This document shows positions 4,765 to 11,430 of a stretch of DNA of 11,430 bases, piece by piece. Within the stretch, counting starts at the first letter, position 1; the number at the start of each line of letters is the position of its first letter. Position numbers and translations under genes: made by a program. Source of the DNA: Kiritimatiellia bacterium (GTDB lineage Bacteria > Verrucomicrobiota > Kiritimatiellia > RFP12 > UBA1067); the NCBI GenBank assembly GCA_017479035.1, contig JAFVCR010000002.1, positions 1-11,430 on the forward strand. The letters are read 5' to 3'. The notes under the pieces were generated by a model. The model saw only the letters and a program-made list of their open reading frames with translations, was not told the origin of the DNA and made no database searches.

Positions 4765-7488
4765 TCATTCTGCCGAAAGTTCGTACGCCATCACCGGCTG
4801 CACATCCGCCTCCACCGCGAGGGTGAAGCGATACGCTCCATCTGCGTATCGCGTTTTCACCTCGCGTATGCGCTTGCCGTCGCACCGCACGGCGTAGAGC
4901 CGCAAGCCCTTGACGGCGCTTTTGAACTCGACTTCCGCCTTTGCCGCCTGCACGAGGTACGGCATTTCACCGTCGCTGCGCACCTCGTGCATGCCGGCAC
5001 CTTCAAAAAGCATATCACTGTTATATACGTTTGTCAAGTGGAAAAGGAGTATGCGCTTCGACGAGCGCAGATTTTTCGCATCCATCGCCGAGGCCGACAC
5101 CACCTGGAAGGCGTCCACGGCATTCAACCGCAAGCCGCCGGCCTCGAACGCGCCGTCTTTTTCTCCTCTGGGATAGGCTACGATCGCCTCCGTGCGCGGC
5201 GTGGCCACGGTGAAGCGTCCCGCCCGGTTGAGGACTATCTCGCCCGTGTCGCTCACAAGATCTTCCTTCGTGCGGGAAAGATCCGGGAGAGCCTCGCCCG
5301 CAGTGGCTCTGTCCACAACCTTGGCGAACTTTCCGCGCAGAGGATGCTTTCTGGTCACCGCTTGCGAGCCGATGCGGTGCAGAAAGCCCTGCGTGACGAA
5401 CTTCTCCGGGAAAAGCCCGCGCTGCCACATGTTTCCCTTGCCGTCGCGCGTCGCATCGTCCATATCCACCGCGTAGCAGATCGCCTCTTTTGCGGGTGCC
5501 GCATCGCCGCGCCGGAACAGCAGCACCGCAATGCGTTCGCTCATCTGATTGACAGGATCGTTCACGATGTCGAAATGCTTTACGATAGACGGCTCGCGTA
5601 TCCGCCCCGCATCGTGCGACCACGCGAAACGGTATATCGCCGCCCAATCCTGCAACGCCGCATAAGCACCCATCTCGGGGCCGGACTCCGCGCGGAACTT
5701 GTTGGGTGCGCAGAAATTCCACTCTGTCACCGCAAACGGCTTGCCGAATATGCGGCTGGGCGCTTTCATCACCGGCTGCTGGTATGCAAAGTTGTTCGGA
5801 ATGGTGTTCGAGGTCTGGTTCCACCGCTGTTTCGGCCAACCCTCTGGATGGTCGGCATAGCCGTGGTTGTCAACGATGTCCAGTGCGCTGCGCAGAAACG
5901 TTTGCGATTTCAGATCCCACCAGTTTTCGCTCGTCAACAAACCACCGTAGCCGACTTCGTTTTTCAGGAATTTCTCCGATTCGCGGATGAAATTCGCCTT
6001 TGCCCAGTTCATGAACTCCATGCGCCGCTGTTTCTCCTCCGCATCCGGTGGCAGACGGGACGCGCCGCGCGCCACCCACCCGTCGTATGCTTTCTTGAAA
6101 AATGGCCACACCTTCGATTTCTCGCTCTCCGGCGTGACGGAACAAATCGAATCCTCGTTCACCGGGCAAATGAAAACGAGCGACGGATCGTCCTTGTAGG
6201 CAAGGCCGGTATAGGGGTTTACGTGTTCCAGAAACACCCGCGCGAATTTCTTCCACGCCTCGAATGCCGGGCGGTGGTACGGCAGATAGCCTTTTATCTT
6301 GCCGAAGTCGAGATTCTCGTCGATGCCTTCGATCTCGCCCTTTGCAAACCGGCGCATCTGGTAGAGATCGGTGGTCGCATACATCCCCTCGCGTTTCATC
6401 GCGGCGAAAAGATAGTCGAATTTGTCCATCTGCTCCGGATCTATCGCATCCGAACGCCACGCATTCCATCCATCCTTCAGAATGCTCACGTCTATATGGT
6501 GGTATCGCACGGCGTTGTAGCCCATGCGCCGGAAGTTCCGCGCCGTTTTGTCCGCCAGATCCTTGTCCAGGAAATTCGCGCCGTAGTTGAGGTTCGCGCC
6601 GATGAGCCGCACCGTCTTGCCGTCCTTCTCCCGCACAAGATGCCCTTTGCCGTCCGGCACCAGTCTGCCAAACCTGCCCGCCGGCAAATCGTTCGCTAAC
6701 ACTTGCGAGAAGTCGAGGATAGAGCCGTCCTTCACCTCGCTTCTGAACGGCAGCCGCACCCACTCCGTGCCGTTGGTGACGATCGTGGGCGGCGGCGGTT
6801 CCTTGGCGCGGAATTTCTCGGCTCCGTCCACCGCAAACGCGAAGGCGACTTCGCTCTCGCGGTTTTCCATCGTCTCCGGCATCTCAAAGCGCACCTCGAA
6901 CTGGTTTTTGCCCTTGTCGTGCAGGAGCGTCATCGCGCCGGTTTTCTCGGCGCGGAACTCTATTCTGGTCTCGCCGCCGGGCGTCGTGAACGTGTGGGTT
7001 TTTGCGGCGTCGAGCGCGCATCCGTCTTCGGGGATCGGCACGGCGGGCGCATCGCCGCTCACCATCGTGCCGCCCTTGAATGCGGGATATTGCAGCGGAA
7101 AGAACACGTATGCTCTCGACACGCCGAGCCTGTCGCGGCCATCCGCCGAAAGACGCCACGAAACGCGTTTTTTGCCGCTCGTCGCACCGTCCACGTTGCG
7201 CACTTCCTCGTGCAGCACGGCTTTGGCGTTGGGCACGGAAAACGCGCCGTCGAAGTCGGCCTCGCCGCCGGGTTTCGGTTTCTGGCGCAAACCCCATTCC
7301 TGGTCCTGTGCGCGGTATTCGCCGTGCGGACCGAACGCCACAAGCCCGGCTGCAGACCACCATCCATTGTCCGGATACGTCACGCCGCGCACGACAAGCA
7401 TTCCCCTGTCGTCCAAATGCACGCCCGTCGGCACGCCGCATGCGATCCCGGCCGCCAGCACGCACGCCATATATATGTTCTTTTTCAT
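4765..7488 (-). CDS. Secreted clan GH-A-like glycoside hydrolase, family not resolved
   Basis: A 907-residue exported protein. A signal peptide covers the first 20 or so residues (MKKN, hydrophobic core, cut near CGVPTG; a cysteine in IACGV is a possible but imperfect lipobox). Residues about 25-270 look like beta-rich accessory domains. The central part (about 285-640) is a TIM barrel of the GH5/GH42-like kind: 'VRLIGANLNYGANF', then 'RRMGYNAVRYHHID' for the early strands, CPVNEDS with the likely acid/base E445 at strand 4, and AVTEWNF with the likely nucleophile E589 at strand 7. Residues about 650-907 appear to be C-terminal beta domains, as in many retaining clan A enzymes. The substrate is not readable; a plant, algal or host glycan is likely. 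Two adjacent ATGs compete: the AGGAG (overlapping the upstream stop codon) is only one base from ATG 7491 but four from ATG 7488, so 7488 is preferred. Four bases separate the upstream stop from ATG 7491. Confidence 0.88.
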   Translation of the reverse strand: MKKNIYMACVLAAGIACGVPTGVHLDDRGMLVVRGVTYPDNGWWSAAGLVAFGPHGEYRAQDQEWGLRQKPKPGGEADFDGAFSVPNAKAVLHEEVRNVDGATSGKKRVSWRLSADGRDRLGVSRAYVFFPLQYPAFKGGTMVSGDAPAVPIPEDGCALDAAKTHTFTTPGGETRIEFRAEKTGAMTLLHDKGKNQFEVRFEMPETMENRESEVAFAFAVDGAEKFRAKEPPPPTIVTNGTEWVRLPFRSEVKDGSILDFSQVLANDLPAGRFGRLVPDGKGHLVREKDGKTVRLIGANLNYGANFLDKDLADKTARNFRRMGYNAVRYHHIDVSILKDGWNAWRSDAIDPEQMDKFDYLFAAMKREGMYATTDLYQMRRFAKGEIEGIDENLDFGKIKGYLPYHRPAFEAWKKFARVFLEHVNPYTGLAYKDDPSLVFICPVNEDSICSVTPESEKSKVWPFFKKAYDGWVARGASRLPPDAEEKQRRMEFMNWAKANFIRESEKFLKNEVGYGGLLTSENWWDLKSQTFLRSALDIVDNHGYADHPEGWPKQRWNQTSNTIPNNFAYQQPVMKAPSRIFGKPFAVTEWNFCAPNKFRAESGPEMGAYAALQDWAAIYRFAWSHDAGRIREPSIVKHFDIVNDPVNQMSERIAVLLFRRGDAAPAKEAICYAVDMDDATRDGKGNMWQRGLFPEKFVTQGFLHRIGSQAVTRKHPLRGKFAKVVDRATAGEALPDLSRTKEDLVSDTGEIVLNRAGRFTVATPRTEAIVAYPRGEKDGAFEAGGLRLNAVDAFQVVSASAMDAKNLRSSKRILLFHLTNVYNSDMLFEGAGMHEVRSDGEMPYLVQAAKAEVEFKSAVKGLRLYAVRCDGKRIREVKTRYADGAYRFTLAVEADVQPVMAYELSAE

Positions 7489-7495
7489 CATGCTC

Positions 7496-10400
7496 CTATC
7501 TTATGATTATGAAAAGCCCGTCTGTCTTGCGAGGAAACACGTCCTCCAGCGTCGCGCCCATCATGAACGAGTCGAAATGCATCTTCGCCTTGTTCGCGCC
7601 GTCCGACGCGCCGGCAAGCGTCAGATATGCAAGCGGTTGCGCAATCGATGCAATGTCGGCCGAGACGCTTTCGCTCCATGCAGGATTCTTTATCGTGTTC
7701 GCCACGGTGCAATCCTCCACCTTCTTCGCAAATGCGCGGAACGTCTCCGCACCGGAATCGTGCAGCGAAACCTCCACGCAGCACAGATAGTCCCTGCCGT
7801 ACTCGAAATCGTCCGCCGCCACCACATCCACCCATGTGTCCCACGAGACGCGCAGCCGTATGCACGTCTTCGAATGCGGTGCGGTTGCGGACGCATCGGG
7901 CATCGGCCCCATGATTGCCAATCTCGGACTGCTCCCGCCGTTGTACCACGCCTCGCCGATATTGTTGCCGGTGTTCGCCAATGCCGACAGCCCCACCCCG
8001 CCGCCTGCATGCCATGCGTCTGATGTCCACCAGTCCGCGCCGTCGCCCGCGTCGTCAAGCCGCATAGTGAACCGGTAGTAGAATACGCCGGTGCGCGGTA
8101 TCGCATCGTCTGAAAATCTGCGCTTCGCCACGTCCGCATATCCCGCTCCGTTGCGATATACGCTGCCTGTTTCCCCGTCATCCGCCAAAAACGCCGGCCA
8201 GCCGAGATTCTCGCCGCCCGACCGCATCTCGTAAGGCCAAGGATCGACCCATGCATCGCCGGACGAGAACCCCGTCTTCTCCGGCGCGGCGTTGTTGATG
8301 CTTGCATCCGTGGCATACCCTCCGAACCCGTCCGCCGCATACACCTTGGAAAGCGTATCCGAATCTGCAATGCGCAGTTCCACCTCTCCCTGCGGCGTCC
8401 AATAGTTGCCGGGCGCGATCGCCACCTTGAATGCGGAATCTTCCCGGCGGCTTGCGTTGAAAACGGTGGCGAAGGAAACATCGACATGGTCTTCGCCGGC
8501 GGGTATCTCCGTCGCCGTCGTCGCAAGGTAGTCCACTCCCGAAACGGCCGTCAGATCAGTGCAGGCGATATTCACCGCAAGCGGCAGAGTGTCCGCCCCT
8601 GCGCGGGAAATGCGGATTTTCGCCGGTGCGAGATATCCTTCGTTTCCGTCCTGCAGTTTCGCAATCTCAAGGACACCGTTGTACCACGTCCCAAGCGCGA
8701 TGGATGCCGTGCCGTTTCCGTTTTTCGCCACGACTTCCACTTGCGCCGTCCCTTCGAACTCCAGTTTCGCCGAAACCGTATCGCCCGCCGCGACGCCTGT
8801 CGCGATGGTTCGCCCGAGCGTCTCCACAACGTCCGCCCCTGTTTTGCCGAATGTCGCCGAAACGCGGAGCGCATCGGCTTCCGCCACGATTGACGCGGTA
8901 TCGAGTTCCGGTCCGGGCTTGCGCGGAAAAATGGCGGCGAGCGTATCCCCCAGCGCAAACTCGCCGATATTTGCAGTGGTCTGACCCGTCTTCCCTATAA
9001 CCGCAAGATGCGCCAAAGACCCGATTGCGCTTGCCGCGTCCGCATTTGCGCATTCTTTCCATTCTATGGCAGTCGGCGCGGGAAAATCCCCTGCCGGAGC
9101 GGCGAACGCCCTTATCCGATCCGCGCCGTCCGCGCCAAGCGTCACCGCCACCGCCACCATGTAGTCGTCCGCAGTCGTGCAGCCTTCGAGAAGCGTGGTG
9201 GCGGCACCGCCCGCCGTTGCCACGATGCTCGTTCCGTTGAATCCCGCGAACACACCGTTTTTCAGGAACGTGCCGGAGATTTCGCTTTCCCCGCGCCCCT
9301 TGCAGGACTCCCGCGCAAGCCCCGCATACAGCAGGTTCCCGCTTGACATCGCGGCATTGGCATGGATCGAGAAGCGGAAATACACCTCGGCTCCGTCCCA
9401 TGCCGGCACCGTCCCCGCAATCGTTTCACGCGATGCCGCATACCAGTGGGAATAGCACCATCCGCAATTCACCGCATATCCGCTCGCGCTGCAATCCATC
9501 CAATCGGGCAATGCATAGATCTTGTTGGCGACAAGATTCAATTCGGTATTGTATGCGGCTCCCTCCCATGCGCTGTCCTGCGCGAAACCCGTTTTATCCG
9601 CGCTTTGCCCGGCGAGCGGCTGCGCCGTGCCGCCGCCGTAGCCCGCATAGCCGCTGAAGTCGTCCGCCGCAAGCGCGTATTCCCTGGGATCGGGCGCGGC
9701 GGCGTTTGCAATCTCCACCTTGACTGCGGTACCACTGTTTCTGTATCCGCCCGGCTCCAGCGCAAACGTGAAAGACGTGCCGGAATCCTTGGCCGCGTTG
9801 AACAGCGGCGCGATCTCCACTTCCGCCGAAGCCTCTCCCGCCGGAATTTCGACGACGGTTTCCGCAGGTGCGATGAAGTCCTTTCCCGCCTCCGACGTAT
9901 CGCCTTCCGCGCCGATCGAAAAGTTTACCGCAAGCGCGGCGTCGTCCGCACCCGTCAACGTGCGCGAGATGCGTATGATCGCGCTTTGCATGGTCTTTTC
10001 GCTGGCACTCCGCACCATCTCCACGCCAAGGAGGCCATCGTATGCGGCGCCGAGCCGGATCGTGCCCGAGCCTGCCGCGTTTGCAATCTTCGCCGTCAAT
10101 TCCTGCGTGCCGTCAAACGACAACGCGAGCGTCTGTCCTTCGCCCTCCGCGAACGCACCTTGCTCCTTGCCCACGGGAGTTGCGCCGTCCGCACCGTAAA
10201 CTGCAACCTCCGTGGCGGGAGAACCGGCTGGCGTCCAGGCGAACAAAAGCTTCTCCCCGTCGCCGGAGATCTTTGCATCGCCGAACGCCGGCGGACCCGC
10301 CCACTTGTAGGATATGCGCACTTTTTCGTTTTCTTTGACGCTCACCGCCGCCGCGCCTTCGTTCAACGGCTGCGTCCGCGCCGAGCCCCACGTTTGCGCC

Positions 10401-11326
10401 CCGTCGTCCCATTCCTCCACGGTGCATGCGGCAAGCGTATAGGTGTTGCCGTCCACCGTGCGCACGGCCGGAGCCGTGAAGACGTGTTCGGAATCGACCG
10501 CATACACACCCACCTCTTCCGTGCCTTCCACGCCTTCGACAGACGTCTCCACCACAGCGTTCGTCACTGGGATTCCCGTCACGAAACGGTACGTGTCAAG
10601 CCGGTTGTTCGCCGCGATCTCTTCCGCCGAAAGCGCGCGGTTGTATATGCGCACGGCGTATGTCTTGCCCTTCATGCGGTATTGCGATGCGTTGTAGTTG
10701 ATGCCGATATTCCATTTGCTTGCCGTGAACTCGCCGCCCTGCGACGAACGAGCGACGCTCGCTTTCACCTCTCCGCCCGTATAGAGCCTTGCTCCTGCGG
10801 CGTCCACGACCGCCGAAACTCCCGTCTTGTCCCACGGCTTGATTTTCGGACGGGAGCCGCTGCCGAATCCCATTCCGGCGTTGTCGAGTTTCCACTGGAA
10901 CTCTTGCGAAGACATGTTGATGAAAAGTCCGCAATCCCAGTTGTTGGCTATCGAAAGCAGATTGGGATAGTTTTGGGACGACTGCGGATCGTATTCGCCA
11001 AACACCTCGCCGGTCATGGACGCCATCGCCTCCAGCGCGTTCCGGGTCTGTATGAAGGACTTTGCGCCGTCGAGGTAGAACGCATCGCCCTGCCAGTTGC
11101 ATTCGGCATCGGGAGCAATGCCGAACACGCCGTCGTTTCCGTTGCCGGAAAGATCCGCCCACACGGTTGCCGCGGCATCGTGCGGCTTGTCCTTTGCAAC
11201 GTTGCGTTTGCCGTCGTACCACACCGCGAGACCGCCGGTGACGTAGTCGTCTATAGTGTATTTGAGCGCCGCCTGGGCAAATTGCACCAATGCCGCCGCG
11301 CAAAGCAATGCAAAACGTTTTTCCAT
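7496..11326 (-). CDS. Giant secreted LamG / Calx-beta protein with a duplicated C-terminal unit
   Basis: A 1276-residue protein beginning MEKRFALLCAAALVQFAQA, a signal peptide with a likely cut after residue 19. Residues about 27-250 are a LamG/concanavalin-A-like lectin domain ('GLAVWYDGKRN', 'WADLSGNGNDGVFG', 'YLDGAKSF', ending 'VRIYNRALSAEEIAANNRLD'). After a linker of Ig-like character, a unit of about 460 residues occurs twice (about 346-803 and 804-1267). Each has a beta-rich lead ending 'LG..Y.G.L', a Calx-beta domain (DFIAPAETVVEIPAGEAS; DYLATTATEIPAGEDH), and a beta-sandwich module from 'AAD.F.GYA' to FPRK. It is probably surface-exposed or released and may bind glycans; no catalytic motif was recognised. 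No PEP-CTERM, LPxTG or other known anchor is seen at the C-terminus (TDGLFIIIR). The start at 11326 has AGGAG ten bases upstream. ATG 11335, one base from that site, and 11380, which lies within the promoter region, are less likely. It is the first gene of the cluster. Confidence 0.85.
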   Translation of the reverse strand: MEKRFALLCAAALVQFAQAALKYTIDDYVTGGLAVWYDGKRNVAKDKPHDAAATVWADLSGNGNDGVFGIAPDAECNWQGDAFYLDGAKSFIQTRNALEAMASMTGEVFGEYDPQSSQNYPNLLSIANNWDCGLFINMSSQEFQWKLDNAGMGFGSGSRPKIKPWDKTGVSAVVDAAGARLYTGGEVKASVARSSQGGEFTASKWNIGINYNASQYRMKGKTYAVRIYNRALSAEEIAANNRLDTYRFVTGIPVTNAVVETSVEGVEGTEEVGVYAVDSEHVFTAPAVRTVDGNTYTLAACTVEEWDDGAQTWGSARTQPLNEGAAAVSVKENEKVRISYKWAGPPAFGDAKISGDGEKLLFAWTPAGSPATEVAVYGADGATPVGKEQGAFAEGEGQTLALSFDGTQELTAKIANAAGSGTIRLGAAYDGLLGVEMVRSASEKTMQSAIIRISRTLTGADDAALAVNFSIGAEGDTSEAGKDFIAPAETVVEIPAGEASAEVEIAPLFNAAKDSGTSFTFALEPGGYRNSGTAVKVEIANAAAPDPREYALAADDFSGYAGYGGGTAQPLAGQSADKTGFAQDSAWEGAAYNTELNLVANKIYALPDWMDCSASGYAVNCGWCYSHWYAASRETIAGTVPAWDGAEVYFRFSIHANAAMSSGNLLYAGLARESCKGRGESEISGTFLKNGVFAGFNGTSIVATAGGAATTLLEGCTTADDYMVAVAVTLGADGADRIRAFAAPAGDFPAPTAIEWKECANADAASAIGSLAHLAVIGKTGQTTANIGEFALGDTLAAIFPRKPGPELDTASIVAEADALRVSATFGKTGADVVETLGRTIATGVAAGDTVSAKLEFEGTAQVEVVAKNGNGTASIALGTWYNGVLEIAKLQDGNEGYLAPAKIRISRAGADTLPLAVNIACTDLTAVSGVDYLATTATEIPAGEDHVDVSFATVFNASRREDSAFKVAIAPGNYWTPQGEVELRIADSDTLSKVYAADGFGGYATDASINNAAPEKTGFSSGDAWVDPWPYEMRSGGENLGWPAFLADDGETGSVYRNGAGYADVAKRRFSDDAIPRTGVFYYRFTMRLDDAGDGADWWTSDAWHAGGGVGLSALANTGNNIGEAWYNGGSSPRLAIMGPMPDASATAPHSKTCIRLRVSWDTWVDVVAADDFEYGRDYLCCVEVSLHDSGAETFRAFAKKVEDCTVANTIKNPAWSESVSADIASIAQPLAYLTLAGASDGANKAKMHFDSFMMGATLEDVFPRKTDGLFIIIR
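7526..8917 (-). repeat. Internal protein repeat, unit 2 of the giant secreted protein
   Basis: This unit of about 464 residues runs from PGPELDTASIV to FPRK. It carries LGTWYNGVLEI, KIRISR, a Calx-beta domain with EIPAGEDH, and a module starting AADGFGGYATDAS with PEKTGF shortly after. Similarity to unit 1 is at the protein level; the DNA has diverged, which points to an old duplication. Confidence 0.7.
8918..10291 (-). repeat. Internal protein repeat, unit 1 of the giant secreted protein
   Basis: This unit of about 458 residues runs from PAFGDAKISGDG to FPRK. It contains LGAAYDGLLGV, a Calx-beta domain and a beta-sandwich module starting AADDFSGYAGYGG. It aligns by eye with the second unit at the same landmarks (the LG..Y.G.L motif, IRISR, PAGE, AAD.F.GYA, KTGF, FPRK), offset by about 444-464 residues. 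Confidence 0.7.
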
Positions 11327-11336
11327 ATCGGCCATT

Positions 11337-11341
11337 CTCCT
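11337..11341 (-). promoter_or_regulatory. Shine-Dalgarno site of the giant secreted protein gene
   Basis: The minus strand reads AAAGGAG just before ATG 11335. The AGGAG core is one base from that ATG, too close to use, and ten bases from ATG 11326. It therefore decides the start in favour of 11326, which also begins a clean signal peptide. Confidence 0.65.
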
Positions 11342-11380
11342 TTCAACACTTATATTATACGATTTTAACGTTATTTCCAC
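11341..11380 (-). promoter_or_regulatory. Candidate activator-binding direct repeats (GTKRAAA) around the cluster promoter
   Basis: Three similar 7-mers lie on the minus strand: GTGGAAA (11380-11374), GTTAAAA (11369-11363) and GTTGAAA (11347-11341). Their starts are 11 and 22 bp apart, so they would sit on about the same face of the helix. AraC-family activators bind direct repeats near promoters. A link to the encoded XylR-type regulator is inference. Confidence 0.3.
11354..11359 (-). promoter_or_regulatory. Promoter -10 box (TATAAT) for the gene cluster
   Basis: The minus strand reads TATAAT, a perfect sigma-70-type -10 box, 27 bases before the chosen start of the first gene. Initiation near 11347 would give a leader of about 20 bases. 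No good -35 box lies 16-18 bp upstream (best TGTGGA). The region upstream is A/T-rich, which would fit a promoter that needs an activator. Confidence 0.55.
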
Positions 11381-11430
11381 ATGGACGAGCCGCTACAAAA
11401 ACAGCCAGTATCAAACACCTGCCTTGGTCA

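Noticed and set aside
4627..6699. A 690-codon open frame on the plus strand across the hydrolase gene
   Set aside because: It is antisense to a gene with a clear signal peptide and catalytic motifs. Its translation is rich in Arg, His and Ala with no recognisable domain, as expected for the mirror frame of GC-rich coding DNA.
7526..10291. A recent DNA-level tandem duplication in the giant protein gene
   Set aside because: The two units match only at protein landmarks. The nucleotide sequences are too different for a recent copy.
9362..11368. A 668-codon open frame on the plus strand across the giant secreted protein gene
   Set aside because: It is antisense to a protein with LamG and Calx-beta domains. 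Its translation is Arg/His-rich with no motif, and it has no clear start signal.
11327..11380. An 18-residue N-terminal extension of the giant secreted protein
   Set aside because: It would place the start upstream of the ribosome site and over the TATAAT promoter element, and would put a charged stretch ahead of the signal peptide.
11381..11430. A T-rich stretch (TGTTTTTG on the minus strand) as the end of a terminator for an upstream gene
   Set aside because: The sequence before it does not form a convincing stem; the best pairing has a mismatch and only a few base pairs.

Overview
All genes in this window lie on the minus strand and read from high to low coordinates. The DNA is GC-rich. 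The mix of a LamG/Calx-beta secreted giant, a secreted clan GH-A-like glycoside hydrolase and an AraC regulator with a sugar-binding-protein-like sensor domain suggests a polysaccharide-degrading bacterium. The style of the secreted domains (N-terminal LamG with a 'LSGNGNDG' motif, Calx-beta modules, 'ADxFxGYA' beta-sandwich modules) recalls the Verrucomicrobiota/Kiritimatiellota/Lentisphaerota group. That placement is inference from protein style, not from a marker gene.

Layout in transcription order. A promoter with a perfect TATAAT -10 box (about 11354-11359) and a strong ribosome binding site precede a 1276-residue secreted multidomain protein (11326-7496). Four bases later comes a secreted glycoside hydrolase (7488-4765). 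It is followed, with about 20-bp gaps, by a XylR-type AraC-family regulator (4745-3594) and a secreted glycerophosphodiester phosphodiesterase-family protein (3573-2755). A 110-bp gap holds a GC-rich hairpin, a possible promoter and one arm of a 14-bp inverted repeat. Then come an NAD-dependent DNA ligase of divergent type (2644-656), a nitroreductase (656-69) joined to it by a TGATG overlap, and the first 19 codons of what looks like purN (59 to beyond the left edge).

How it may work together. The first four genes look like a carbohydrate-use cassette: a surface or secreted binding protein, a hydrolase, an intracellular sugar-responsive activator and a periplasmic phosphodiesterase. Phased GTKRAAA direct repeats around the first promoter are candidate sites for the encoded regulator. 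The last three genes are a housekeeping-like or accessory group (DNA joining, flavin redox, purine synthesis) that is probably translated as a coupled unit. Whether the two halves share one transcript depends on the 110-bp gap. There a readthrough RNA could fold so that the ligA start codon is paired, while a transcript from the local promoter could not.

No tRNA, rRNA, CRISPR array, insertion sequence or phage gene was seen. Apart from the 110-bp gap and the roughly 100 bp at the right edge, the window is almost entirely coding.
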